A stretch of 64,000 bases of DNA from Shinisaurus crocodilurus (Eukaryota; Chordata; Lepidosauria; Squamata; Shinisauridae), in the NCBI GenBank assembly GCA_021292165.1, contig CM037878.1, forward strand, positions 9,602,857 to 9,666,856. The letters are read 5' to 3'. A program made the translations under genes and the position numbers. The notes beneath the pieces are model-generated. The model made no database searches. It was not told the DNA's origin and saw only the letters and a list, made by a program, of their open reading frames with translations. Shown in pieces: positions 32,671-43,185 of this stretch. Every line of letters begins with the position of its first letter. Position 1 is the stretch's first letter.

Positions 32671-33621
32671 GTGGTTGATGATAATGTGGTCTCCGCACAT
32701 TCAGAGGATGATCTCCAAACTATCCTAAATGCTTTTGCAGAAGCATACGGAAAACTTGGTCTCTCACTTAACATCAAAAAAACCAAAGTGCTTCATCAGC
32801 AAGTACAAGCTAACCCTTTGGTGATGCCATCTATCCAGCTTGGCGGGACAATACTGGAAAATGTCAATCATTTTCTCTATCTTGGCAGCTATCTTTCTGT
32901 TACAGCTAACATCGACAGTGAAATCCAGCATCGTCTGAGCTCCGCAAGTGCCGCGTTTTCTCGAATGAAACATAGAGTGTTCGAGGATCGGGATATTTGT
33001 AAGAAGACCAAAACACTGGTTTATGAAGCCATTGTATTACCAACTTTATTGTATGCCTGCGAAACATGGACTATCTATAAACGTCACCTCCAACTCCTTG
33101 AAAGATTTCATCAACGTTGCCTCCGGAAAATCCTGCGAATTACTTGGGAAGACAGGCGAACAAATGTCAGTGTACTGGAAGAAGGAAAGACTACTAGCAT
33201 TGAAAAAATGATCCTTCAACGCCAACTTCAGTGGACCGGTCATGTTGTTCGAATGCCTGACTGCCGTCTCCCAAAGCAGTTACTTTATTCCCAACTCAAG
33301 GATGGAAAGCGGAATACCGGTGGTCAATATAAGAGGTTTAAAGATGTTCTTAAGGCTAATCTAAAAAAATGCAATATAAACATCGAAAACTGGGAAGCTC
33401 TGGCCCATGAACGATCTAACTGGAGGTTGGCCTTTCACAAAGGTTCCATGGACTTTGAAGAAGCCCGAGTGCAAGGTGAAAGGGAGAAACGTGCTAAGCG
33501 AAAAGCACGTCAAATGAATCCTTTACAAGACCATCTTCCATCTGGTAACCTGTGTCCTCACTGTGGGAAGCTGTGTGGATCTAGAATTGGCCTCCACAGT
33601 CACTTACGGACCCATCGCTAG
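32671..33621 (+). pseudogene. RT C-terminal half with C2H2 zinc finger
   Basis: A 316-codon open frame that begins with two host SINE codons and continues from DDNVVSAHSEDD to the stop. It covers the thumb and C-terminal region of the protein encoded at 59708-61417 and ends in a classic C2H2 finger (CX2CX12HX3H). It lacks the endonuclease and RT motifs before the catalytic centre, so it is inactive. It stays open and differs from the longer copy by scattered substitutions, which suggests a recent insertion. Confidence 0.9.
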
Positions 33622-33750
33622 AGTCTACACAATTTTCTTTAGAATTTTCCTCCTTTTAAAATCTCCTTTTTGTAAATTTTCTTTCTTTTTTTTTTTTTTA
33701 TCCTGGAAGACAATCTTACTCGGTCACGAGTGATCGCCCGACTGACTGAC
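32676..33750 (+). mobile_element. Zinc-finger RT retrotransposon, 5'-truncated insertion
   Basis: Bounded by 11-bp TGTGTAGTGGT duplications (32665-32675 and 33751-33761). The 5' end starts exactly within the RT catalytic YADD codons; the 3' end closes with GATCGCCC and (GACT)n. Confidence 0.95.
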
Positions 33751-34152
33751 TGTGTAGTGGTGAGAGTGTTGGACCGGGACTTGGGAGATCCATGTTCTAG
33801 TAGTCCCCACCCGGCCATGAAGCTCACTGAGTGACTTTGGGCCAGTCGCTGACTCTCAGCCTAACCTACCTCACAGGGTTGTTGTGAGGATAAAATGGAG
33901 AGGAGGAGGAGGATTATGTAAGCCGCCTTGGGTTAGTTGCAAGAGGAAAAAAGGTGGAAGATAAATATAATAATAAATACATAAATAAAATAAAGTCCAT
34001 AGTGTAGACAAGTCCTACAAACTAGACCTCAGCCATATTGGGAGAGGGAACTTCTTCTTTTTTTGGAAAATAGTGTAGTGTGTGATTCATAGTGTAACTG
34101 CATGATGGGTAAGACCCCCCAGAGATTAGGCTAGTAACATGTGAAGTAAAAT

Positions 34153-34759
34153 CAGGGATGTAGAAGAGTCCTTGGTCTCGAGTCACGAGTCGAGTCACGA
34201 GTCTTTGGACCCGAGTCTCGAGTCCGAGTCCTTGGTCCAAAATTGTGACTCACGAGTCACGAGTCACGAGACACGAGTCCCTCCCAAAGCTGACTCCACG
34301 AGTCCCTATTAAAATCAATGGGGGTTTTTCCCAACAAAATAAGGCTATTTCAGATGTGTGGCTTAAATAAATTCTAGGCACAAGTGTTCCTTTTTATTTC
34401 AAAACTCTGCAACTGATTTTGACAAGAACAGACCAGGCAGACAAACCCAAAATAACCAGGTAGGCAGAGGAGGCAGGGAACCCCAAAGCAGGCAGGCAGA
34501 GGCAGCCAAACCCAAAATGTCTGAAAGGTTGCATTTTAGGAAAATGATTTTAAAAAATAAACTTGCTGTACTTCCTAAAACCTATCCATGTTGCATTTGA
34601 AGAACAAACAACAATTTTGGAACACGAGTCCTTGGTCTCGAGTCCCGAGTCGAGTCTCGAGTCCCATTAAAAATATTGGGACTCGAGTCTGACTCGAGTC
34701 AGTGGGGGGACTCAGTCCGACTCACGAGTCGAGTCCTGGAGTCCGAGTCCCCATCCCTG
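34153..34759 (-). mobile_element. GACTC-type hAT element, short form, minus orientation
   Basis: Starts CAGGGATGTAGAAGAG and ends CGAGTCCCCATCCCTG; AGTAAAAT / AGTAAAAG duplications (34145-34152 and 34760-34767, 7/8). Lacks the transposase segment, like 29516-30198. Confidence 0.95.
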
Positions 34760-34845
34760 AGTAAAAGGCAATTGCTGGGCAAGCATTAAGTGTTTCCATG
34801 AGCAAGGCAGAACCACAGCCAGTTTCTCTGAATTTCCTTTCCTTT

Positions 34846-34873
34846 TCTTCTTCTTCTTCTTCTTCTTCTTCTT
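34846..34873. repeat. (TTC)n microsatellite
   Basis: About nine TTC units. Confidence 0.9.
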
Positions 34874-35964
34874 TCCCCTCTGTAAAGACTTGTAGCTCTT
34901 CAGTCTTATAAGCCTCAAGGTCTCGGTTGACCCCGGTCTCCCAAGGGGTATAGAATCTAGTTCTGCTGCTAAGATGTGGGTTTCCCTTTGCACTCAAAAC
35001 CCCACACCCGCCCCCCCAGCTGCAACCTCTGGTGCTCCTAAAAGCTTCAGCCCTTCCACTCTGCCAGCCGCCGGCACCAGGGCTGTGATTCTTGGCCTCA
35101 CTTTTGCGAGGCACAGACAACGCAGCAGGCTGGTGCAGTAGTAATCCAGAGTGGAGCTAGGGCTGGGCTTTCGGGGGAACGAAAGGCCAGGGAAAAGGAG
35201 GAGGCAGGCAGAAACATTCTCCCTTCGGCTGGGTGAGGAGAGCTGCAACAGACATGTGTACGTGGCCGGGCTTGAGATCTGTCTGGGCCCATCTGCTCTG
35301 GAGACATCTGGGAAGTGGCGCCCCGCCCGAGGTGCCAAGGGAAACACCTGCTTGCCTCTCTGCTGGGCGAGGGTGTGACGCCGATACCACAACCGCCCCA
35401 CAAATCGAGTTGTCTGTTGTTATTCCCCTGGCACTCCGTCCTCATCTTGCAAAATGGGTAAACAAGTGAGATGGGGAAGCAAGTTCAGGGGGTCCTTCCG
35501 CCACCACCATGGTTTGGGAAAGATTGACCATTGGGGGGCCACGGCCTTCTCACCGTCCCGTTCGGGAGCTTGCACGGTCCAGGTCCAGTCTAACTTCAGG
35601 GGCCCATTTACACACAGTGGAGCTGGGGGCGAGTAGTGCCGGACCGCCACTGCTGTCGTTCTATGCCGCTGGTACCTGCTGCAATGATACACTTGTGGCC
35701 TGGTTACCACTCCAGGGTACCCTTCACACGCCACCACCATCAGCAGCCCCAAGGGAGGGTGGGGGTCTTCTGCTCCTGCGATCAGCTCCTGCTCCCCACG
35801 GGAGATCTCTGAAGCTACACGTGATACGAGCACTTTTCACATGAGGGTCAACAGCCCTACAGGGGACGTGTGTGATTCAGGCACCACCCCCACCCCCATG
35901 AGGGAAGTTCAGAAGTTTCTGATGTGACGGGGGTGGGGGTGGGGAGGCCATAACGCGGACTTCT
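34874..35964. other. Unassigned, 1.1 kb
   Basis: Frames of 111-137 codons on both strands overlap and show no domain. The stretch around 35560-35730 might be an old repeat, but no partner copy is in the window. Confidence 0.35.
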
Positions 35965-36002
35965 CCAACCTGGCACCCTCCAGAAGTGTTTGGACTGCAA
36001 CC

Positions 36003-37009
36003 CAGGGATGTTGAAGAGTCCTTGGTCTCGAGTCACGAGTCGAGTCACGAGTCTTTGGTCCCGAGTCTCGAGTCCGAGTCCGAGTCCTTGGTCCAAAATG
36101 GTGACTCACGAGTCACGAGTCACGAGTCACTCCCAAAGCTGACTCCACGAGTCCCTATTAAATTCAATGGGGTTTTTTCCCAACAAAATAAGGCTATTTC
36201 AGATGTGTGGTTTAAATAAATTCTAGGCACAAGTGTGCCTTTTTATTTCAAAACTCTGCCACTGATTTTGGCAAGAACAGACCAGGCAGAAAAACCCAAA
36301 ATAACCAGGCAGGCAGAGGAGGCAGGGAACCCCAAAGCAGGCAGGTAGAGGCCTTTGTCTTGGACAATTCAACTGTTGAACTGGTCAAGAAGAGACCAGG
36401 CAGGCAGAGGAGGCTGGGAACCCCAGACAGGCAGGCAGGCAGAGGCAGCCAAACCCAAAATGTCTGAAAGGTTGCATTTTAGAAAAATGATTTTAAAAAA
36501 TAAACTTGCTGTACTTCCTAAAACTTATCCATGCTGCATTTGAGGAACATGATTTTTTCTAAATGTTTGGCCCCCATTCTGGAACAGTGAGATCTCATCA
36601 CAATTCCACCTTCACTGAACACCCGCTGCACTGGTGATGAACTTGCTGGAACCAGAAACACACTCAGAGCAGCCACACAGAGTAATCTCAGGTCCTTCTT
36701 CTGCCTCTCCCAAGTACGCAACACATCAATCAAAATAAATCTTGACACACTGTTGGGGCTGCACTCCTGGTAGCCGTCCATAGTGGCCGAGCAGCGGCAC
36801 ATCTCGCTTCCATGCGCTCTTTGCCGGCAATCACGCTCCTCTCCACTCCTTCTGGCACAGCCCAGGGATGTTGAAGAGTCCTTGGTCTCGAGTCCCGAGT
36901 CGAGTCTCGAGTCCCATTAAAAATATTGGGACTCGAGTCCGAGTCGAGTCAGAGGGGGGACTCAGTCCGACTCACGAGTCGAGTCCTCGAGTCCGAGTCC
37001 CCATCCCTG
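36003..37009 (-). mobile_element. GACTC-type hAT element, long form, minus orientation
   Basis: Ends CAGGGATGTTGAAGAG and CGAGTCCCCATCCCTG with perfect CTGCAACC duplications (35995-36002 and 37010-37017). At 36863 an additional CAGGGATGTTGAAGAG occurs, so the last 147 bases look like a complete mini-element. Confidence 0.95.
36518..36802 (-). pseudogene. hAT transposase C-terminal dimerisation domain
   Basis: A 94-codon minus-strand frame inside the long hAT copy. The stretch VFLVPASSSPVQRVFSEGG followed by a basic segment and EKIMFLK matches the form of the hAT C-terminal (hATC) dimerisation region, which in autonomous elements lies after the RNase-H-like catalytic domain. The N-terminal BED finger and the DDE residues are absent, so it cannot cut DNA. 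It differs from the 43393-43677 copy by three residues. Whether it is translated is unknown; it could only act as a free dimerisation fragment, which is speculation. Confidence 0.85.
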
Positions 37010-37137
37010 CTGCAACCCCCATCATCCCCAGCCAGCATGGCCACTGGCCAGCCACAGCAGCAGGGCATCACATTGGGGAAGGCTGCCATAACATTTGAAA
37101 CAAGGCTGTATGAGAGACATCTTGGGTCATCTTAAAG

Positions 37138-37259
37138 CAGCTTTCCCCAACCTCCTGCCCTCCAGAGGTGTTCTGCTGCCTTCCCAGAATCCCCCAATCA
37201 GCATTGGCTGGGGGATTCTGGGAGCTGTAGTCCAGCGGCTGGAGGGCACCAGGTCGAGG
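37138..37259. mobile_element. Inverted-repeat hAT-type MITE, first of a tandem pair
   Basis: CAGCTTTCCCCAACCTC pairs loosely with GGGCACCAGGTCGAGG, and CCCAGAATCCCCCAATCAGC with GCTGGGGGATTCTGGG. Flanks are TCTTAAAG (37130-37137) and CCTTAAAG (37260-37267), 7/8. Confidence 0.75.
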
Positions 37260-37267
37260 CCTTAAAG

Positions 37268-37407
37268 CAGGGCTCTCCAACCTTGGGTCCCCAGAGGTTG
37301 CTGGCTGGCCTACAGCTCCCAGCATACCCAGCCAGCATGGCTAATGGCAAGGGATTCTGGGAGCTGTCGTCCAGCAACCTCTGGGGACCCAAGGTTGGAG
37401 AGCCCTG
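37268..37407. mobile_element. Inverted-repeat hAT-type MITE, second of a tandem pair
   Basis: Ends CAGGGCTCTCCAACC and GGTTGGAGAGCCCTG, perfect CCTTAAAG duplications (37260-37267 and 37408-37415). The arms resemble family A but with GAGGTTGCTGG in place of ATGTTTTTGG, so it is likely an older relative. Confidence 0.9.
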
Positions 37408-37427
37408 CCTTAAAGTCTAACATCATT

Positions 37428-37640
37428 TAGGGTGGCCATTTACAGAGGACCTCTACTTGAAGTTGTCCTCTATTTGAAAGGCCGTCCAGTCGAAGCCCAA
37501 TTTAAAGATAAAGAACCACAAGAAGGGACTTAATTTTTAAAAAGGTGGCAGAGCAACTTTTAAACTGAAGCCTGGAGGAAAGCCAACAGGAGCTGGGAAG
37601 TGTCCGGTTCAGGTTGAATCATCCCTAGGGCATAGAGGTG
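37428..37640 (+). mobile_element. Family E fragment
   Basis: AGGGTGGCCATTTACAGAGG opening, then TCCTCTATTTGAAAGGCC and AAGAACCACAAGAAGG. Truncated on the right. Confidence 0.5.
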
Positions 37641-37755
37641 CAGATGTTTCTGATTGACCAAATGGGGACAGAGTAGAAATAGCCCAGGAGCTACAATAAC
37701 ACATGATAGCCAGTCAAACAGCTAAGGACAATAGGGGAAAATGTACATGCTAGAG

Positions 37756-37884
37756 CAGTATTCTCCAACCTTGGGACTGGGGTCCCCAGATGTTTTTGGC
37801 CTACAATTCCCAGCATGCCCAGGCTGGAGCATGCTGGGAGTTGTAGGCCAAAAACATCTGGGGACCCAAGGTTGGCGAACACTG
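37756..37884. mobile_element. Palindromic hAT MITE (family A) with a short insertion
   Basis: Left arm has an extra GGACTGGG before TCCCCAGATG, and the centre is shortened. Perfect TGCTAGAG duplications at 37748-37755 and 37885-37892. Confidence 0.95.
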
Positions 37885-38420
37885 TGCTAGAGACATCTGG
37901 AGAGGCACCCAGGTGTTTCTCTGTGGATGCTAGAAGCCTCCAAGCTAAGTGCATACATCAAAGAGGGCCTCGTGTCAAGCAAACTAGAAACCTTAAAAGG
38001 GGCAGATTCCTCCAGAGAATCTCTGTGGGTGACAATACCGGGCTCCAAAAATAATTCAGTACCGGGGACATGCTATATCGTCCCCCCCCCCGACCAAAAC
38101 GCTCAGGGTGATCTTGAAATGGAGAATGAAATCAGGGAGGCTTTTCCAAACGAGGAAGTGTTGTAATGATGGGTGACTTCAATTACTGGATAAATGCATG
38201 TTCAAGTCACGACAGAGAGCTAAAATGATTGTGCCCTAGAACAGTTGGTCATGGAACTGACCAGAGGGGAGGCGACCCTGGAGGTATTATTTGATTTATT
38301 TATTTATTTATTTATTTATTTGCAGTATTTCTATACTGCTCCTTATCTAAGTAGATTCTGGAGTGGTGAACAATAAAAAGATAAAAACAGATAAAAGAAA
38401 CAAAAACAATACGTTGAAAA

Positions 38421-38516
38421 CAAGGAGAAGGATTATGTAAGCTGCCTTGGGTTCCTTGCCAGGAAAAAAGGCGGGGTATAAATATAATAAATAATAAATA
38501 AATAAATAAATAAGGT
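38421..38516 (+). mobile_element. CORE-SINE 3' tail
   Basis: GGATTATGTAAGCTGCC through GGCGGGGTATAAATA and (AAAT)n; only the L2-like tail of the SINE. Confidence 0.8.
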
Positions 38517-38520
38517 AACA

Positions 38521-38709
38521 TTAAAATGGTGGCTGGACAGCAGAGAAGGCATCCCGGAACAAGGAGGTCTTCAGCAGGCGCCGAAAGCAGCACAATGTCA
38601 GAGCCTGCCTGACCTCCAGAGGCAGGGAGTTCCACAGAAATGGAGCCACCACACTGAAGGCTCTTCCCCTGGTGAACTTCAATTGGGCCAGAGGTCCATG
38701 AGGAACCAC
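38521..38709 (-). pseudogene. L2 ORF2 C-terminal fragment
   Basis: A 62-codon frame ending the L2 protein: AFSVVAPFLWNSLPLEVRQA in the middle and KTSLFRDAF near the end. The upstream part (RT thumb-like WLPSHYW) continues in another frame, so the gene is broken. Confidence 0.7.
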
Positions 38710-39517
38710 CAGGAGAGTGTCCCTCCAAAGACCTCAGTGATTGGGCAGGTTGGTATGGGAGGAGGCGCTCTCTCAGGTAACCTGGTCCCAAGTTGTTTCG
38801 GGCATTGTATACAAGTACCAGAACCTTAACCCTGGCCCAGTAGTGACTAGGCAACCAGTGCAGTTCCTTCAGCAAAGGAGTCGCATGCTGAAAAGGGGCA
38901 GTTCCCAGAAACAGCCGGGCAACTGCATTCTGCACCAGCTCCACGTTCCGGAGTAGCCTTAAGGGCCGCCCCACGTAGAGCGCATTGCAGTAATCCAGTC
39001 TTGAGGATTACTTACTCCTACATGGTGCCACCCAAGATCTACTGCGAGATATGAGCATTGTTGAACTGGCTAGAAACAGAGACCACAGCGTTATCAAATT
39101 TAATTTACATTTACGTGGGAAATTGCCAAGGAAACCTCCTGAGACAATCACATTTGACTTCTAAACAGGAAACTTCTCTTAAGAGTTAAACTGTGGAATT
39201 TGCTACACAAGTTCTAGTGATGGCCACCAACATGGGCGGCTTTAAAAGGGGGTTTGGCCTAGTCATGGAGGATAAGGCTACCAATGGCTACTAGTCGTGA
39301 TGGCTATATATTACCTCCCACATCAGAGGCAATATGCCTATATATATATCAGTTACTGGGGAACATGGGCGGGAGGGTGCTGTTGCCCCTCGTGCCCTGC
39401 TTGTGCACTTCCCACGGGCAGCTGTTCTTTCTGTGTGAACAGAATGCTGGACTAAATAGGTCTGAGTCAGCAGGGCTCCTCTTATGTCAGTCTGATGTAG
39501 TGCCAGTATGAGAGGCA

Positions 39518-39720
39518 GTGCAGTGTAGTGGTTAGAGTGTCGGACTGGGACTCAGGAAGTCCGGGTTCTAGTCCCCACTCAGCCATGAAGCTCACTGGGT
39601 GTCTTTGGGCCAGTCACTGACTCTCAACCTAACCTACCTCACAGGGTTGTTGTGAGGATAAAATGGAAAGAATCCCCTTGGATTCCTTGCAAGAGGAAAA
39701 ATGGCAGGAAATGAATGTGA
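39518..39720 (+). mobile_element. MIR-like CORE-SINE, plus
   Basis: Head GTGTAGTGGTTAGAGTGT, B-box GGGTTCTAGTCCC, core CACTGGGTGTCTTTGGGCC; the tail is partly deleted (jumps from AAATGGAAAGAATCC to the terminal A-rich part). Confidence 0.9.
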
Positions 39721-39726
39721 TGATGG

Positions 39727-39785
<59 letters not shown>
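39719..39785. repeat. (GAT)n microsatellite at a SINE tail
   Basis: About 21 GAT units directly after a CORE-SINE, ending in GTCGTCGTAGTCGTC variants. Confidence 0.95.
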
Positions 39786-39931
39786 TCGTCGTAGTCGTCA
39801 TGACACTAAATGCGTTCCTGACAATCACTTAGGTTTTTTTTGTTTATTTAATAGTAAGCACACACATCCATTTTTATCAGACTGCAGCATGCAGGAAAGG
39901 GAGGTTTTCCCTCCCCCCCCCCCCAGCAGAA

Positions 39932-40150
39932 ATCTTAAGAACAGAAGAAGAGCCACGCTGGATCAGACCCAGGGTCCATCTAGTCCAGCGTTCTGTTCAC
40001 ACAGCGGCTGCCCGGCTGCCCACAGGACAGCCACAAGCAGGACATGAGTGCCACAGCACCCTCCCGCCCATGTTCCCCGGCAACTGGTGTACAGAGGCAG
40101 ACGGCCTCCGATACCGGAAGGCAGTATCCTTCATGAGCCCGCTGCAATTA
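39932..40150 (-). mobile_element. CR1-like LINE 3' end (TTCTTATG type), minus
   Basis: CTTAAGAACAGAAGAAGAGCC, GGATCAGACCCAGGGTCC and CATGTTCCCCGGCAACTGG, the inverse of 39300-39490. Confidence 0.75.
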
Positions 40151-40261
40151 GCAATAGAAAAAGGGAAAAAAAAGATCCCATTCCCATCACTGATTGCGGC
40201 AGGGAGGGGACGTCTTCACTGAGATCACAGCCAGGGAAGGAAGCAGGAAACCCGCTCACAT

Positions 40262-40445
40262 GCTGCGGATAGATAGTTTTTCTATTTAAAGTACTGTATA
40301 GGTGTTCTTTCTAAATGCGCACCTATGTGTATACATTTGCATATGTGAATGTTATGCACACTAGTGGACCCTTTGTCCTCTTTTTGGGTGACCCCCATTC
40401 CTCTTCTTTGGCATGTGGACGCGGTCACCCTGCTTGGGAGCCATT
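40262..40445. mobile_element. Family E right-end fragment
   Basis: TTTTTCTATTTAAAGTACTG, TTTGCATATGTGAATGTTATGC and TGTCCTCTTTTTGGGTGA follow the family E order. Confidence 0.45.
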
Positions 40446-40491
40446 TGAGACACATCCTGCTCCATCCTGCTGGGAGCATGGGAAGCTAGAC

Positions 40492-41417
40492 CAGTGATGG
40501 CGAACCTTTTTGAGCCCAAGTGCCCAAACTGCAACACGAAACCAACTTATTTATTGCAAAGTGCCAACACTGCAATTAAACCTGAATACCGAGGTTTTAG
40601 TTTTAGAAAAACAACTCATACAGTTGTCCGAACTAATTAACATATTTTGTCTTAAAAGAAAAACACAATAGCAGAGCTTTCAATGATACAAACAGTTTTT
40701 TGTTGGGGGAAAAAAAATCAACTCAAAAAATTATTATAGTACTACATTGTACACATAGCCTGAAGGGAATTTATACAAACTTTTTAAATAATTAGGCACA
40801 TGTATTTTTGGATAAGGGATTCTCAACTTGTAATATGATTATATGCCAGACTGAAATTGTATGGGGCAAGCTTTACCCCGGGTCCTTTCCCTGCTTCTAC
40901 AGGTGTCGGATTAGTAAAAGTCAACCTGTACTAGGATGAGCAAGATAAACAAGAAAACTAAACGTGCTTAACACATTTTAAACACTTTATGTCTTGGACT
41001 GCAAACACTGCATTAGGTAAAAGTTTGCATTGGGCATGCTTTTGCACAATTAATGTGATTTTTGCTATTGCCTGCATGCTGATAATTTGTCAAACCTTGG
41101 CTCATACTCCGTTAGTTTGAGTCTTTGAGAGCAATACATGCAGCACTCAGGTCAACTGTTAGGGCTTTACATCCAAGCCATGCTGTGTGCATCATTCTTC
41201 AAAATCTTTTAAATGTGATAACAATGTAGAAAAGAATTCTGTAACAGGAATTCTAGAATAAAATCATTCTGTTCCACACTGTGAGAAAGAACAAGATCAT
41301 TAGTGTTTTGCAGAAGGGGACGGTCTTTTCGCGATCTGGTGACCAATGGCTCGAGTGCCCACAGAGAGGTCCATGCGTGCCAGCTGTGGCACCCGTGCCA
41401 TAGGTTCGCCATCACTG
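40492..41417. mobile_element. hAT element, 926 bp, non-autonomous
   Basis: Inverse ends CAGTGATGGCGAACCT / AGGTTCGCCATCACTG and perfect AGCTAGAC duplications (40484-40491 and 41418-41425). Interior is collinear with 19874-20801, with small indels. Confidence 0.97.
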
Positions 41418-41429
41418 AGCTAGACCATG

Positions 41430-41600
41430 GTTCCATCTAGCCCAGGATTGTCAGCACTGGCTGGCAGCAGCTCTCCAGGCTTTCAGGCATGACATGAGGC
41501 TTTCCCAGCCCTACCTGGAGATGCTGCCAGGGATCGAACGTGGGACCTTCTTCTGCACGCGAACCATGCGCTCTGCCACTGAGCCACAGCCGCTCCACTG
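41430..41600 (-). mobile_element. tRNA-derived SINE, minus, complete head
   Basis: On the minus strand the head is GTGGCTCAGTGGCAGAGCGC (A-box) and ACGTTCGATCCCTGGC (B-box), the best-kept head in the window, followed by the TCTCCAGGTAGGGC body. The hAT copy at 40492 lies within its 3' flank (AGCTAGAC is part of this SINE). Confidence 0.85.
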
Positions 41601-41892
41601 TTTTTATTTTATTTTATTTTATTTATTTATTTATTCGATTTCTATCCTGCCTATACATATAAACGCCCTAGGTTGTGAACCTTGAATTTACCTGATTCAA
41701 CGTACACATGTTTGGTTTCACCTACAGGGGGAGAACCTGTAACACGGGGGGGTGGGGTGGGTTTGCACACGTGCGTTGCGCTCAGAAAGGCGAGGGTCCA
41801 GTCACCAACATCTCCAATGAAAAAGAGGGCAGGTGGAGGAATTGGCCCCCTTCGCCAGACCCTGGAGTGTTGCTGACACAGCAATGGGTTAT

Positions 41893-42027
41893 CGGTGTTC
41901 TCCAACCTTGGGTCCCCAGATGTTTTTGGCCTACAACTCCCAGCATGCCCCAGCCAGCATAGCTGGCTGGGGCATGCTGGGAGTTGTAGGCCAAAAACAC
42001 CTGGGGACCCAAGGTTGGAGAACACTG
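41893..42027. mobile_element. Palindromic hAT MITE (family A)
   Basis: Complete arms; left first bases changed to CGGTG. Flanks TGGGTTAT and TGGGTTAG overlap the right terminus, so the duplication is only approximate. Confidence 0.9.
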
Positions 42028-42539
42028 GGTTAGATGGACCAGCGGGGGTCCCGAGGCATCTCCTCCCCACTTTTCTCCCCCTTGGTCCTCCCGCAGCTAT
42101 CCCAGGGGACACCAAGGTCTCCCCCTCGAGGGGAGGGGGGAAATCGCTGACAGACAGCCCTCACCCCAAGTCATTGGTAGACCTCGCAAGCTGCGGTGAG
42201 CGCTGCCGGCTCTGCTTGCCAACCTCAGAAGGGGCAGCTTGCCGAAGCCACCTCTGCTGAGATCAGTAGTGGCGGTAGTAGTGCCGTCCCACCACGCTGC
42301 TTCCGTCTGGTGCTGCAGCTGTTTGGCGGTGGCACCAGATTGGGGGGGGGGGGGGCAAGCTTCGCTCTGCTCAGCCTCTTCTGATCAGAGTGCACCCTCC
42401 CTGCCTGAGGCTGTAGCAACTACAGCGGTGCCGGGTGGGGGGGCGGCAGAGCCCTTGCCAAGTGTGGCTCTGCAGCGTTTTCTTTCGGCTGTCCCTGGGC
42501 TTCGTTCTGTTGTCCGGGTTCGGACGTCGACACGGCAAG
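42028..42539. other. Unassigned sequence
   Basis: GC-rich, G-runs 42342-42353; no domain in the overlapping frames. Confidence 0.35.
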
Positions 42540-42722
42540 CCTAGGGGTGGCTACAAAATCCTAGAACAAGCTATGGCCTGCCGGGTGGCTTATAATAAGC
42601 CCAGAAGCTGGTCTTATAAGCCACCCCAAAGAAGCCATGGTGGGTTCACACACGACACGACAAGGCCCCCTGGCTTATAAACCAGGGCGGGCTTTTTGTG
42701 TTGTGTCAGTGTGAACTCAGTC
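42540..42722. mobile_element. Family D fragment
   Basis: GGTGGCTTATAATAAGCC, TGGTGGGTTCACACACG and GTGTGAACTCAGTC match the right part of family D. Confidence 0.45.
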
Positions 42723-43185
42723 AATGTATTAGTAAATCATTTAAAAGAATACGGCTTAAGTGATTATTCTGCGGACAGCCCTCATTTTGAGCTACCTCTG
42801 TTTAGGCTCGACTCAAAGCAACGCTACCAAGGAAGGCTGCATGGGCCATCTTCAAGATGCATCACAGCAGAACGCCGGAAACAGCATCGGCACAGGACCC
42901 TGGGAACCCTTGTTTGCTCAAAGCGCCGAGCGCTCTTTGCCAGATATTTCTTCTTGCTGTCTCAGAGTTCGAGTAACACAGGTTCGTTCATTAGAGTAAC
43001 ACAAGGCACGGAGCTCAAAGGGGCCCGATTCATATTTCCTAGTGTAGAGATGCCCTTTTTAAAAATCGCCATGGGCACCGGCCGCAGCTTACCCCTTCTG
43101 TGAAATAGGAGAATGGGGAACAAATCCCTGTCTGTGAATTACATGTTTTTTGACAAACTACCGTTCATCCTAGCCAGCTATCCAC
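42723..43185. other. Unassigned sequence
   Basis: No feature recognised. Confidence 0.4.

Larger units (their letters stand above)
32651..33990 (+). mobile_element. MIR-like CORE-SINE split by a retrotransposon
   Basis: The head GAGAGCCAGTGTTGTGTAG lies at 32652-32671, the rest (GAGAGTGTTGGACCGGG onward through core and tail) resumes at about 33762. The interrupting DNA is 32676-33750. The two parts together make one nearly full SINE. Confidence 0.85.
35965..37090. repeat. MITE interrupted by the GACTC hAT element
   Basis: CTCCAACCTGGCACCCTCC at 35964-35982 and TTGGGGAAGGCTG near 37072-37084 look like the two ends of one 9673-type MITE; the hAT copy 36003-37009 lies between. Confidence 0.5.
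38290..39003 (-). mobile_element. L2-type LINE, minus, inserted in a CR1-like LINE
   Basis: It opens on the plus strand with the inverted AAAT tail and 3' UTR, and contains a CORE-SINE tail fragment at 38421-38516. It then runs through minus-strand coding sequence with WLPSHYWARVKVLVLVYNA and GRAFSVVAPFLWNSLPLEVR, which are L2 ORF2 C-terminal landmarks, in two frames. Confidence 0.75.
37893..39490 (+). mobile_element. CR1-like LINE (TTCTTATG type), split by other insertions
   Basis: 37893-38290 gives endonuclease-like coding text: LWVTIPGSKNNSVPGTCY in the 37927-38166 frame, then GDFNY in a shifted frame. After an inserted L2/SINE block (about 38290-39003), similarity resumes (GTTATCAAATTTAA) and ends at 39490 with GCAGGGCTCCTCTTATG. 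The coding part is broken by frameshifts and stops. Confidence 0.6.

Noticed and set aside
35420..35833. 137-codon minus frame as an exon
   Set aside because: Composition is ordinary but there are many prolines and tryptophans without a domain; no good splice sites, and the shadow plus-strand frame is equally long.
41550..41600. tRNA gene
   Set aside because: A-box and B-box are present, but the acceptor and anticodon stems cannot be formed and the sequence continues into the SINE body.
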